NCBI GenBank assembly: GCA_016191165.1
Contig: JACPPF010000037.1
Span: 29,684 to 93,683, forward strand
Length of the DNA: 64,000 nt
Source of the DNA: Planctomycetota bacterium
GTDB taxonomy: Bacteria; Planctomycetota; Planctomycetia; Gemmatales; Gemmataceae
Direction: 5' to 3'
The position numbers and the translations under genes are program-made. The notes under the pieces were generated by a model, which searched no databases, was not told where the DNA came from, and saw nothing but the letters and a program-made list of their open reading frames with translations. Of this stretch, positions 52,344 to 60,890 are shown piece after piece (the first letter of the stretch is position 1; each line of letters starts with the position of its first letter).

Positions 52344-55300
52344 TCAAGCGACCATATCCGATGCCACGGCCGGCGCCTGTCCCTGCGCCTTAGCTGCCTT
52401 TTCTTGCTGCAACTTCAGCCAGCGGGCCCGGCGCACCCAGTAGAAGCGCACCGGCAAAAAGATATCGACGACTTCATCCGAAATGAGCAGACCGCCCAGG
52501 ACGGGTAGCGCCATGGGCGCGAGAATCTCACCGCCGACGCCGGTGGCGAACACCATCGGAAAGATGGCGACAATCGCCACGCCTTCGGTGAGCAGTTTCG
52601 GACGCAGGCGATGGACCGCCCCCTCGATGACGGCCTGGCGCAGTTCCTCCAGCGACTTGATGTTTTCCAGGCCGCCCCGCTTGTCGATGGCCTCGCGGAG
52701 ATAGACGAGCATGATGATGCCCGTCTCGGTCGCCATGCCGAAACAGGCGATGAAGCCGACCCAGACCGCGACGCTGAAATCCATCGGCGGTGTATGCCAT
52801 CCGTAGCGGATCGCCGGATAGAAGTACATGAAGAAGGCGCCGCCGGCCAATGCCTCGGGGACGGCCAACATCATCAGACCGGCGTCGGAAAGGTCCTTGT
52901 AAGTGAGATAAAGGATGACGAAGATCAGCACGATGACGGCGGGAAACACGAACCGGAGCGTTTGGGCCGCCCGGACCTGGTGCTCGAACTCGCCGCTCCA
53001 TTCGATATGGACTCCTTCGGGCAATTGCACTTTCTGAGCGACGACGCGCTTGGCCTCGTCGACGAAGCCGACCATGTCGCGGCCGCGCACCATGAGCGTG
53101 ACGTAATTGAGCAAGCGGCCATTTTCGCTCTTGATCATCGACGGGCCTTCGACGATCTGGACGCTGGCGACGGCGCTCAGCGGAATCGGCGCCTTGCCTC
53201 TGGCGACGTGTGCTGGAGTGGCTTTATGCAGGTCGCCGGACCCGCCTGCCTGCGGGGTGGACCCCATGTCTGGCGCCGCGGGCGCGAACCCCATGCCGCT
53301 CGCGCCGATCCCCATCGCGGGCGGCGCTTTCATGCTGCTGCCCGCGCTGACCAGAAGCCGTTTCACGGACTCCTCGTCTTCCCGGTTGACGCGCGCATAG
53401 CGGAGGCGGACGGGAAAACGGTCGCGTTTCTCCACGGTGAAAGTGACAGCCTTCCCGCCGAGAGCAACTTCGACTTCGTTCTGAATGTCCTCCACGGCAA
53501 TCCCGTAACGGGCCGCTTTTTCGCGGTCGATGTCGATTTCCAGGTAGCCCTTTCCCCACGCCTGGGCGGTCACCACGTCGCGCGCGCCGTTGATCGGCTT
53601 CACGGCCGCCTCGATGTCCTTGCAGACGCGCTCGATGGTTTGCAAATCGGGGCCGAAGACTTTGACGCCGATGTCGGTGCGAACCCCCGTCGAAAGCATC
53701 TCGATGCGATTAATGATCGGTTGCGTGAAGATGTTGCTCCAACCAGGCACCTGGAAGACGCGGCCCATCTCGTCGTCGATCAAATCTCCCTTGGGCCCGC
53801 TCTGGCGGGGCCAAAAGAAGACGCGATCCTTGAAGGGTTTTTCCAGCTTCTCACGGATTTCGGCAAATGGCTTGAAGACCTCGCGATCCGGGTCGTCCGC
53901 CAATTTTGCTCGTGCGGGTGCGGCGGTTCCTTTGCCAAGCCGCGCCCGCATGGCCGCCTCGTGGAAAAGCTCGCGTTCGGATTCGCGCGGCGCGTTGCTC
54001 ACCAGCGCCTGCTCGGTGGCGCTTTTCACAAGCTCTTCAATCGCATACCAGGTGTAGAATTCGACGCCGCGATCAAACAGCTCCCAGTTCACTTTCTTGA
54101 CGCGTTGCCGCCACAGGTCGTCACGATGACTTGAGGTGGCCTTGAGGACTTCGCCGGCGAATGTTTTCTCTTCCCCACCAAGTAGCTGGCCAATCTGCGT
54201 CCAAGCCGCCGGCAGCGTTCCTTCCTTCAATGCCAAGGCTTCGCCGGGCGCCAGCATGGTGAGGGCTTGCTTGAGCAGTTGATTCTGGTTCTTGGCTAGT
54301 TCATCGGCCGTGAGAATGGCAGCCAAAGCTCGCTGGAAATCCTCCTCGGACGGGTGGGCCTTGTCCTTGAGCTTACGGACCTTGGCGACGACCGATTCCG
54401 GCACGCCATGTTTCTTCAGATCGGTCAGCGACGCCTCTGTCAGCTGGTACCAGGTACGGAACGCTTTGATGGTCGCGAGATACTGCGAGGTCTGTTGCGT
54501 CATCCGGGTGATGTCTTCAAGGGCTGGATGCTTTGCCAGGGGGCGGCCAAAGTCATCGACAAAGCCGCTTGTCAGGTCGTCCGTCGTCCGCTTTTGGTCA
54601 ACAGAGTTGGGCCAGCGCAGATCGCCGGCCGCGCCGAATCGGCGAATGGCCTCGGCGATCACAAAACGGGTTAGGGTGGGAGCGAGTTCTCTCTCGAATT
54701 CACGATAGCGCAAGAGGGCCAGGTCACGCATTGATTCGTCGAATCGTTCGAGTGCTTTCTGCGTTGCGTCGTTGATGAGCGCGTCGCGATCATCCTCGTG
54801 TGGGGCGCGGTTCACAAAGCCAGCCTCTTCCAGCGCCCGCAAGACATCGCGGCTCTGCCGCGCCGCGTCGGCGAATTTCAGCACGCGCTTGGGCCAGAGA
54901 GCCCTGGGCCGGAAGTTGACGATCGTCTCGAACATCTCCAGCGGCGCCGGATCGGTCGGCGTATCGGCTCGGCCCGCTTTGCCGATCACGGACTCCACTT
55001 CGGGAAAGCCGCGGAACAGGCCGTCGCGATGCTTGAGGTCATCCGCCGCCTGCGTCACACTGACGCGCGGCACCGAGGTCGGCATGTCGAGCATGGTCCC
55101 CTCATCGAGCGGCGGCATGAACGAGACGCCAATCTTGGTGAAGTGATACGCCCAAAGACTCAGCAGAAGCAAACTGACGAGAGTGATGGTCTGCCAGAGT
55201 ATGCCGCGCGTGACGTACACGGTGAATCCCGTCACGGTCGCAACGACGCTCAAGAAGATGAACCGCCACGCAGTCTCCGAAGTTCCCAGGCCGACGATCG

Positions 55301-56975
55301 CTTGCAAGGGGAAAAACCCTGCCGCAAGAATCAACAGCACGGCGAACATCCAGATAACGAGGTTCCACCTGGGCAAGAACCATGTCAGGAGCGGCTTGTA
55401 AATCTTGATGAAGCTGTTGACGATCCAGTTGTCCTCCTCGCGGCGCAGCTTGCCTTTGATGAAGGTCGGAATCAGTGCGGGCACGACCGTCACGGAGATG
55501 ATCGCCACGCCAATCAAGGCAAAGCTCTTGGTGAACGCCAGCGGATGAAAATACTTTCCTTCGCGCCCACTCAGCATGAATACGGGAATGAACGAGATGA
55601 GCATGATCAGGACGGAGAAAAAGATCGGCCGGCCCACGGTGCGGCAGGGCGGGATCACCAGCTCGGTCGTATCGCCGGTCACGTTCTTGTCGCCGAAGTG
55701 TTCCTTGAGATGATGCGTGGCGTTCTCGGTCATCACAATCGCCTGATCGACGAGAATGCCGATGGAAATCGTGATGCCCGCCAACGACATGATGTTCGCC
55801 TGGATGTCGATGATGCCCAGGACGCGCAGCACCCACATCAAGAGGAACGAAAACAGCACGGCCAACGGCAACGTGACGCAGATGACGAACACGCTGCGGA
55901 AGTGCATGAGGATGAGCATGATCGCGATGGAAGCGATGACCATTTCGTGCCACATCACGTCGGTGAGCGTGTGAATCGCTCCTGTGATGAGCTGCGTGCG
56001 GTCATAGGCGGGGACGATGCGCACGCCTTTGGGCAACGCCGGCTGTAGTTCCTGGATCTTTTCCTTGACCCGGCGCGTGACGGCAAGCGGGTTCTCGCCG
56101 TGGCGCATCATGACGATGCCGCCGGCGACCTCGTTGCCGTCCTTCTCGAAAACGCCGCGGCGGAATTGCGTGCCTGTCTGCACGATGGCGACGTTCTTGA
56201 CGTAGATCGGCGTGTTGTTGATCTCCTTGATGACGGTATTCTCGATGTCCTTCTTGTCCTTGATCCAGCCGACGGCGCGGACGAGGTACTCGGCGTTGTT
56301 CTTCTGCACGACGCCGCCGCCAACGGAGAGATTGCTTTTGGCGACTGCGCCGTAAAGGTCGCCGAGCGTGATGTTGTACGCGCGCAGGGATTCGGGGCGC
56401 ACGTCGATCTGATATTCGAGCGGGATTCCGCCGACCGTGGCGACATCGGCGACGCCGGCCGCGGAGTTGAGCTGGGGGATGATGTGGAACTTATTGAGCG
56501 CCCATAGGCGGGCCGGATCGACTGGATTCGAGGGGCTCGCCTCCACGGTGTAGAAAAAGATTTGCCCGAGCGCCGTCGTATCCGGCGCCATGTAGGGCAA
56601 CACGCCCGGCGGCAGGAAGGAACCGGCCTGGCCGAGCTTCTCGGTCACGCGCTGGCGCGCGAAGTAGAAATCGACGTTGTCGTTGAAAATCAGCGTGATC
56701 ATCGAGAAGTTGAATTCCGACGACGAACGCACCGCCTTGATGCCGGCCAACCCTTGCAGCTTGCGGGATAGAGGATAGGTCACCTGATCTTCGATTTCCC
56801 TTGGACTGCGGCCCATCCAGTCGGTGAAAACGATGACCTGGTTCTCGCTAAGATCCGGAATCGCGTCCACTGGCGTAGTCAAGACGGCGTAAATGCCGGC
56901 GACGCTCAGCGCCGCCGCGAGGAATAGCACGATGAAGCGATTGCGAATCGATGCTTCGATGATTTTTTCGATCAT
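52344..56975 (-). CDS. cusA: CusA/CzcA-type heavy-metal RND efflux pump with a large insert
   Basis: 1543 residues; normal CusA/CzcA is about 1040-1070. N-terminal membrane segment IEASIRNRFIVLFLAAALSV, proton-relay GITISIGILVDQAIVMTENA (residues about 405-425), and C-terminal GFIACFGMATETGIIMLVYL all match HME-RND pumps. Residues about 690-1060 carry an extra segment (starting after ETIVNFRPRALWP, resuming DEMGRVFQVPGWSNIFTQPI) that replaces some 25 residues of the periplasmic loop. A smaller insert (GIGASGMGFAPAAPDMGSTP) lies near residue 1225. It exports copper, silver, cobalt or zinc with CusB and TolC, whose genes follow upstream in the same direction. Confidence 0.92.
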   Translation of the reverse strand: MIEKIIEASIRNRFIVLFLAAALSVAGIYAVLTTPVDAIPDLSENQVIVFTDWMGRSPREIEDQVTYPLSRKLQGLAGIKAVRSSSEFNFSMITLIFNDNVDFYFARQRVTEKLGQAGSFLPPGVLPYMAPDTTALGQIFFYTVEASPSNPVDPARLWALNKFHIIPQLNSAAGVADVATVGGIPLEYQIDVRPESLRAYNITLGDLYGAVAKSNLSVGGGVVQKNNAEYLVRAVGWIKDKKDIENTVIKEINNTPIYVKNVAIVQTGTQFRRGVFEKDGNEVAGGIVMMRHGENPLAVTRRVKEKIQELQPALPKGVRIVPAYDRTQLITGAIHTLTDVMWHEMVIASIAIMLILMHFRSVFVICVTLPLAVLFSFLLMWVLRVLGIIDIQANIMSLAGITISIGILVDQAIVMTENATHHLKEHFGDKNVTGDTTELVIPPCRTVGRPIFFSVLIMLISFIPVFMLSGREGKYFHPLAFTKSFALIGVAIISVTVVPALIPTFIKGKLRREEDNWIVNSFIKIYKPLLTWFLPRWNLVIWMFAVLLILAAGFFPLQAIVGLGTSETAWRFIFLSVVATVTGFTVYVTRGILWQTITLVSLLLLSLWAYHFTKIGVSFMPPLDEGTMLDMPTSVPRVSVTQAADDLKHRDGLFRGFPEVESVIGKAGRADTPTDPAPLEMFETIVNFRPRALWPKRVLKFADAARQSRDVLRALEEAGFVNRAPHEDDRDALINDATQKALERFDESMRDLALLRYREFERELAPTLTRFVIAEAIRRFGAAGDLRWPNSVDQKRTTDDLTSGFVDDFGRPLAKHPALEDITRMTQQTSQYLATIKAFRTWYQLTEASLTDLKKHGVPESVVAKVRKLKDKAHPSEEDFQRALAAILTADELAKNQNQLLKQALTMLAPGEALALKEGTLPAAWTQIGQLLGGEEKTFAGEVLKATSSHRDDLWRQRVKKVNWELFDRGVEFYTWYAIEELVKSATEQALVSNAPRESERELFHEAAMRARLGKGTAAPARAKLADDPDREVFKPFAEIREKLEKPFKDRVFFWPRQSGPKGDLIDDEMGRVFQVPGWSNIFTQPIINRIEMLSTGVRTDIGVKVFGPDLQTIERVCKDIEAAVKPINGARDVVTAQAWGKGYLEIDIDREKAARYGIAVEDIQNEVEVALGGKAVTFTVEKRDRFPVRLRYARVNREDEESVKRLLVSAGSSMKAPPAMGIGASGMGFAPAAPDMGSTPQAGGSGDLHKATPAHVARGKAPIPLSAVASVQIVEGPSMIKSENGRLLNYVTLMVRGRDMVGFVDEAKRVVAQKVQLPEGVHIEWSGEFEHQVRAAQTLRFVFPAVIVLIFVILYLTYKDLSDAGLMMLAVPEALAGGAFFMYFYPAIRYGWHTPPMDFSVAVWVGFIACFGMATETGIIMLVYLREAIDKRGGLENIKSLEELRQAVIEGAVHRLRPKLLTEGVAIVAIFPMVFATGVGGEILAPMALPVLGGLLISDEVVDIFLPVRFYWVRRARWLKLQQEKAAKAQGQAPAVASDMVA

Positions 56976-57032
56976 GGTTCGTATCCGTGCAGCACGCTGG
57001 CAAATTCAGGGCTTCGTAATAGCGGACCTCGA

Positions 57033-57344
57033 TCAATGCTTCATCAATTCGGTAAAGACAGAGGTTCCGCCTTTGACGCGCAGTTTCCCGTGGACCTGAT
57101 CTCCGACTTTGATGCCTTCCAGGAGCTTGGCGTTCTCCACGTCGAATGGCATGTTCGTCATGGCCTTCATGTGGCCGGGAATTTCGTCATGGTCGAGCGT
57201 CACCTTCTTGTTGGGCTGGTCGACGGCCACGACCTTGCCTTTCACGTCGTAGACCTTTTCCTTGGCAGTGTCCGTCGTGCAGCCTGCGAGGACGACCATC
57301 AGGACGAGGAAGGCAAGTGCGAAAATCCTATGCAGAGTCTTCAT
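57033..57344 (-). CDS. CusF-like copper-binding lipoprotein
   Basis: 103 residues from ATG 57344. Signal/lipobox MKTLHRIFALAFLVLMVVLA followed by GC. The CusF-like domain has GKVVAVDQPNKKVTLDHDEI then PGHMKAMTNMPFDVENAKLL, with His, Met and Met of the H-x-x-M-x-x-M pattern used to bind Cu(I)/Ag(I). KVGDQVHGKLRVKGGTS closes the small beta barrel. It would hand metal to the CusB adaptor. It lies between CusA and CusB in the operon. Confidence 0.86.
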   Translation of the reverse strand: MKTLHRIFALAFLVLMVVLAGCTTDTAKEKVYDVKGKVVAVDQPNKKVTLDHDEIPGHMKAMTNMPFDVENAKLLEGIKVGDQVHGKLRVKGGTSVFTELMKH

Positions 57345-57397
57345 GGCAAGTTCTCCTTTCGATCCAACAGGCGAGTGATCACAGACAAACGATTCAG

Positions 57398-59785
57398 TCA
57401 TTTCTTGAGCGTCTTGTTTTTTGCCCTCAGTTCGTTGACCTTCGCCAGCGTTTTCGCCGGGTTTTCGAGAGCGGGCGCATCGCAGGCGGCGCAGCACAGA
57501 AAGACCGCCTGACCCTGGATCATGTGCTTCGTCGGCACACCCATCGATCCCAGACGCTGACCGGACATCGGACAGAGCCTCTGCTCCACCGCGAGTCGGC
57601 GATCCTCGGCGCCCAGCTTGGTCAGTTCGGCTTGAATCTCAGCCTCGGGGTCGAGACGCTTCGGCGACACCTTGGAACGTTCACGTTTGAGTGCCTTCGC
57701 CGTCAGTTCTTCGACGAGCTTCACCGTCTCCTTCGCTTTTGCCTTGGCCTTGCCCTGGCAGCCGATGCAGCAGAGCAAAACGGGCTGGCCTTCGAGCATC
57801 AACTTGATCGGCACGCCCATCGATCCGAGCCGGCTGCCTTCGAGTATCGGACAAGTGACTTGAGCTTCGGCCAACTTGCGATCCGCGTCGCTCAGCTTTT
57901 CGAGCGCTGCCTTGACCTTGGCGTCTTCGTCCGCGGGTGTGGAAGGTCGAACGCTCGTGACGCTTGATCCGCTCTTGGAGCCGCCGCTGCCGCCGAAGTA
58001 GATCGATCCGGCGGCAGGATTGAGGCGCGTCTCGGCATCGACCAGGAACGAGCCGGCCGTGACGATGACATCGCCGGGGTCGAGACCGTGCAGCACGGGA
58101 TAAAAGGTCGAATCGCCCGGGCCGGCCAGGCGCGGGCCCAGTTCGACCTTTACGCCCTCGAACATACCGGCCTCGATTTCGCGGTACACAATCTTCTGAC
58201 TGCCGGTGTCGATGACGGCGGTTTCCGGAACGGAAAGAACGCGACCGTCGAGTAACAAGGCGCGATTGCCGGCCGCCTGGACGAGCGGACCGAGCCCTGC
58301 TCCCAATCCACCGGGCGAATACACCGAACGCAGGCCATCGACGGCCGTGTGCTGCCACCAGGCGTTAGCAAGCGCCCTGGCGATGAGCGGCAGTTGCTTC
58401 GGCGGAATCTTGAACTTGACATTGGCCGTGGTCCCAGGCCGCAGCTTGTGGCCGGTATTATCGAGTTCGAAGCGAGCGACCACGGTGCGTGTATCCTGAT
58501 CGACGTGCGGATAAACAAAGGAGAGGCGGCCTTGGAATGTTTCATTCGGCAGCGCGCGGGTGGTCGCCGTCACACGGAGCGCCTTCGGCGAATCTACGCC
58601 TTTCGCGAGCGGTTGATGGAACGTCGGCAGGAAGGCCATATCGTCTTCATAGACTTGTGCTTGAATCCACACCGTCGTGAGATCAACCACGTCGTAGAGC
58701 GGCGAGCCTTCATCGACGTACTGCCCTTCCTTGATGTATTTCTTGAGGACATGCCCCTTGATCGGCGAGCGGATGATGAGATGGCGAATGGCCTTGCCGG
58801 TCTCCATGATGTCGTCGATCTGGTCCTCGTGCATGCCGAGCTTGACCAGTTTTTGCCTGGAGTCTTTCTGGAGTTCGGCATTCTTGGTCCGCTGCCCTTC
58901 CAGAAGGTTGTGCAGGGCACCGCCGAATTTTTCGCCGTTGTCAAGCTTCAGCAGTTGTTGATGGGCAAGGTCATGGAGCTTCTTGTCGGCGGTGCGCATG
59001 CCGTCGATCAGGTTCTGCACGGCGATGACGAGATCCATCTGCTTGTCGTTGATGCCCCACAGGCGCAGGCGGTCGCGCGTGGAATCTTCGAGTGATTGAT
59101 TGCGATTGCGATTGGCGTCGATGAGGTTCCCCACCGTGACGCTGAGATCGGGGCTGTAGAGCGACGCCAGCTCCTGGTCGGCGCTCACCCACTGGCCCGT
59201 CTCGTTGACGTAGAGCTTGGCGATGCGCGCCTTGACGCGAGCGGCGACGTGTTTCAGCTCGCGTTCGTTGAACTCGACGAAGCCGATGGTCGAGATCTCC
59301 TTGTAGAGCGGCACATGCTGAACCTTCCAGGTCTCGATACCGGCCAGCACCACGCGGTAAGGCGAAAGTTGCAAACGGTTGACGATGCCCGCCGGCAATG
59401 CCTCGTCCTTGGCGTCCCCCTTCTTGCGCTTCGAGAGCGGCATGAAACAGATCGGACATTTCTCCTTCGGATTGTCGCGAATGACCGCCGGGTGCATCGG
59501 GCAGAAATACTCCGTATCAGAACTCGCGGCCGATTGCTCGGCGGCGGGCCGAGTCCACTTGGCGTAGTAGGCGACGAAAAGGTCCCACTTGAGGATGACC
59601 AGGCCGATCACGAGCAAGATCGCGATGAAACGAAAACGCGCAATCTTCACCAGGACCAGGAAGTGAAACCACCACCACGTTCGGCCCCAGAAGCCGAGCC
59701 CTGGGGGCGGACGCAAGCCCCCCTCGTTCAACGGATCGATTCCATCCGGCGGCATGTTCATCCCATCAGAAGGTTCGTCGCGCAT
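57398..59785 (-). CDS. cusB: CusB-type RND periplasmic adaptor with extra metal-binding Cys domains
   Basis: 795 residues from ATG 59785, with AAGGTG upstream; a TTG at 59848 is less likely. Membrane anchor RFIAILLVIGLVILKWDLFV (about residues 52-71). A heavy-metal-binding domain reads YFCPMHPAVIRDNPKEKCPI then CFMPL (about 93-118). The barrel-sandwich and coiled-coil adaptor parts follow: VAARVKARIAKLYVNETGQW, IRSPIKGHVLKKYIKEGQYV. The C-terminal ~150 residues hold two repeats, RLGSMGVP-K-MI-GQ-VLLCC-C, with CP..G upstream of each, which are not part of ordinary CusB. It links CusA with TolC and probably chaperones metal. Confidence 0.88.
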   Translation of the reverse strand: MRDEPSDGMNMPPDGIDPLNEGGLRPPPGLGFWGRTWWWFHFLVLVKIARFRFIAILLVIGLVILKWDLFVAYYAKWTRPAAEQSAASSDTEYFCPMHPAVIRDNPKEKCPICFMPLSKRKKGDAKDEALPAGIVNRLQLSPYRVVLAGIETWKVQHVPLYKEISTIGFVEFNERELKHVAARVKARIAKLYVNETGQWVSADQELASLYSPDLSVTVGNLIDANRNRNQSLEDSTRDRLRLWGINDKQMDLVIAVQNLIDGMRTADKKLHDLAHQQLLKLDNGEKFGGALHNLLEGQRTKNAELQKDSRQKLVKLGMHEDQIDDIMETGKAIRHLIIRSPIKGHVLKKYIKEGQYVDEGSPLYDVVDLTTVWIQAQVYEDDMAFLPTFHQPLAKGVDSPKALRVTATTRALPNETFQGRLSFVYPHVDQDTRTVVARFELDNTGHKLRPGTTANVKFKIPPKQLPLIARALANAWWQHTAVDGLRSVYSPGGLGAGLGPLVQAAGNRALLLDGRVLSVPETAVIDTGSQKIVYREIEAGMFEGVKVELGPRLAGPGDSTFYPVLHGLDPGDVIVTAGSFLVDAETRLNPAAGSIYFGGSGGSKSGSSVTSVRPSTPADEDAKVKAALEKLSDADRKLAEAQVTCPILEGSRLGSMGVPIKLMLEGQPVLLCCIGCQGKAKAKAKETVKLVEELTAKALKRERSKVSPKRLDPEAEIQAELTKLGAEDRRLAVEQRLCPMSGQRLGSMGVPTKHMIQGQAVFLCCAACDAPALENPAKTLAKVNELRAKNKTLKK

Positions 59786-59825
59786 GGCAATCACCTTTTG
59801 GAAAATGTCCAACGGGTCGGCTCGT

Positions 59826-60155
59826 TCATTTGAGCACTTTTCCTTCAAAGCCCTCGTCTTCGAGAACCTTCAACATCGCGCGTTCGTCGTACCGCGCGCT
59901 TTCTGCGGAGAGGGTCGCTTGCTTCGATTCAAAATCAACCTTCACGTTCTTTGCCCACGGCAAAGACGCGAGTGCTTTCTGCGCTCGCGGTGCACAGCCG
60001 TCCGCTCAGGTCATGCCCGAGACGGCGACGGTGACATCCTTTATTGCAGCCTTTTGGCCTTTCGGAGCCCTTGACGTTTCCGTGCTGCAACCAGCCGCCA
60101 GCATAAGAGAGCCGAACAAAAGCAACATCGCGCACGTCCTTGGTTGACAACGCAT
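59826..60155 (-). CDS. HMA-type metal-binding lipoprotein with in-frame UGA (possible selenoprotein or nonsense mutation)
   Basis: ATG 60155 has AAGGAG seven bases upstream. Lipobox MLLLFGSLMLAAGCSTETS. The first 49 codons end KDVTVAVSGMT, then UGA at 60006-60008. The same frame stays open for 59 more codons: ADGCAPRAQKALASLPWAKN then VKVDFESKQATLSAESARYD, an HMA (heavy-metal-associated) domain. The UGA is at the first Cys of the metal motif (GMT-x-A-D-G-C). It may be selenocysteine or a Cys-to-stop mutation. A hairpin lies at 59967-59989, 16 bases after the UGA, but it lacks the GU-type loop of known bacterial SECIS elements. Confidence 0.72.
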
Positions 60156-60276
60156 GGTTTCTCCTTTCAATCCACGAGGGGATCTATGTTTTTGTGAGTT
60201 TGTGCGAACGACGAAGATGCCAAAGCCGCGCAATCGGAGCGCAACTCGGCTTCAAATGCGAATGCGTGTCAAGGGA

Positions 60277-60807
60277 TCAAATGACGAAGTGTTGAAAGGC
60301 GATAACGCGATCGGTCGGCGGCGGCAAACGATGAGACTGCCAATTCACGAAGCAGAAAGGCGTGATGGCATTCAAGGAATCGGCTTGGTCAACGGGCATC
60401 GCGAAGTAGCCAACGACGATCTCGATGGCCCGGATGGTGCGATGTTCCATCGAGAGCGTTTCGCCATGTGCTGTGGTCGTCTTGCAATCGGGAGCCTGGA
60501 GCGTGGATTCGCTGGATGGCAGAGTCGGCGACCGCTCGTCTTGCCCTTCGCTCGGACGATTTGACGAGCCCGCCGACGCTTTCCTTGCAGCCGGCTTCTT
60601 GTTGCAGCAAGACGGTTCCTCGGGCGTCGGCGAACAACAATTTGCGCCACAGCAACAGCCGGAAGGTGTGGGTTTCTCTTCGACACGATTCGTCGATGAT
60701 GGACTCGCCGCACAGGCGCATACGACGAACGGCAGGTTGGCGAACAGCGTCGAAGCCGCTGTCACCAGCACGAGAATCGTCCAGGATGCATGTCGTAATC
60801 GTCGCAT
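60277..60807 (-). CDS. Cys-rich exported protein of the metal locus
   Basis: 176 residues. Signal peptide-like N-terminus MRRLRHASWTILVLVTAAST with CACAA-type cleavage around residue 33. The body has a Cys cluster CCCGANCCSPTPEEPSCCNK (about residues 50-70), a Ser/Pro-rich linker, and a C-terminal part TLSMEHRTIRAIEIVVGYFA that looks like a small folded segment. No family known. Its place between HMA and TolC genes in the same direction suggests a role in metal binding outside the membrane. It is common in planctomycete efflux loci by impression only. Confidence 0.65.
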   Translation of the reverse strand: MRRLRHASWTILVLVTAASTLFANLPFVVCACAASPSSTNRVEEKPTPSGCCCGANCCSPTPEEPSCCNKKPAARKASAGSSNRPSEGQDERSPTLPSSESTLQAPDCKTTTAHGETLSMEHRTIRAIEIVVGYFAMPVDQADSLNAITPFCFVNWQSHRLPPPTDRVIAFQHFVI

Positions 60808-60890
60808 GTAAGAACTCTACGACATTATCGCCATTTCTGGGTTGTTTCGTCAAGATCAACGCACCATCTTGCGGCGGGGCCGATGCCTGG

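Noticed and set aside
52611..54134. Long plus-strand open frame antisense to CusA
   Set aside because: CusA motifs are clear on the minus strand; this frame is His/Asp/Arg-rich shadow sequence.
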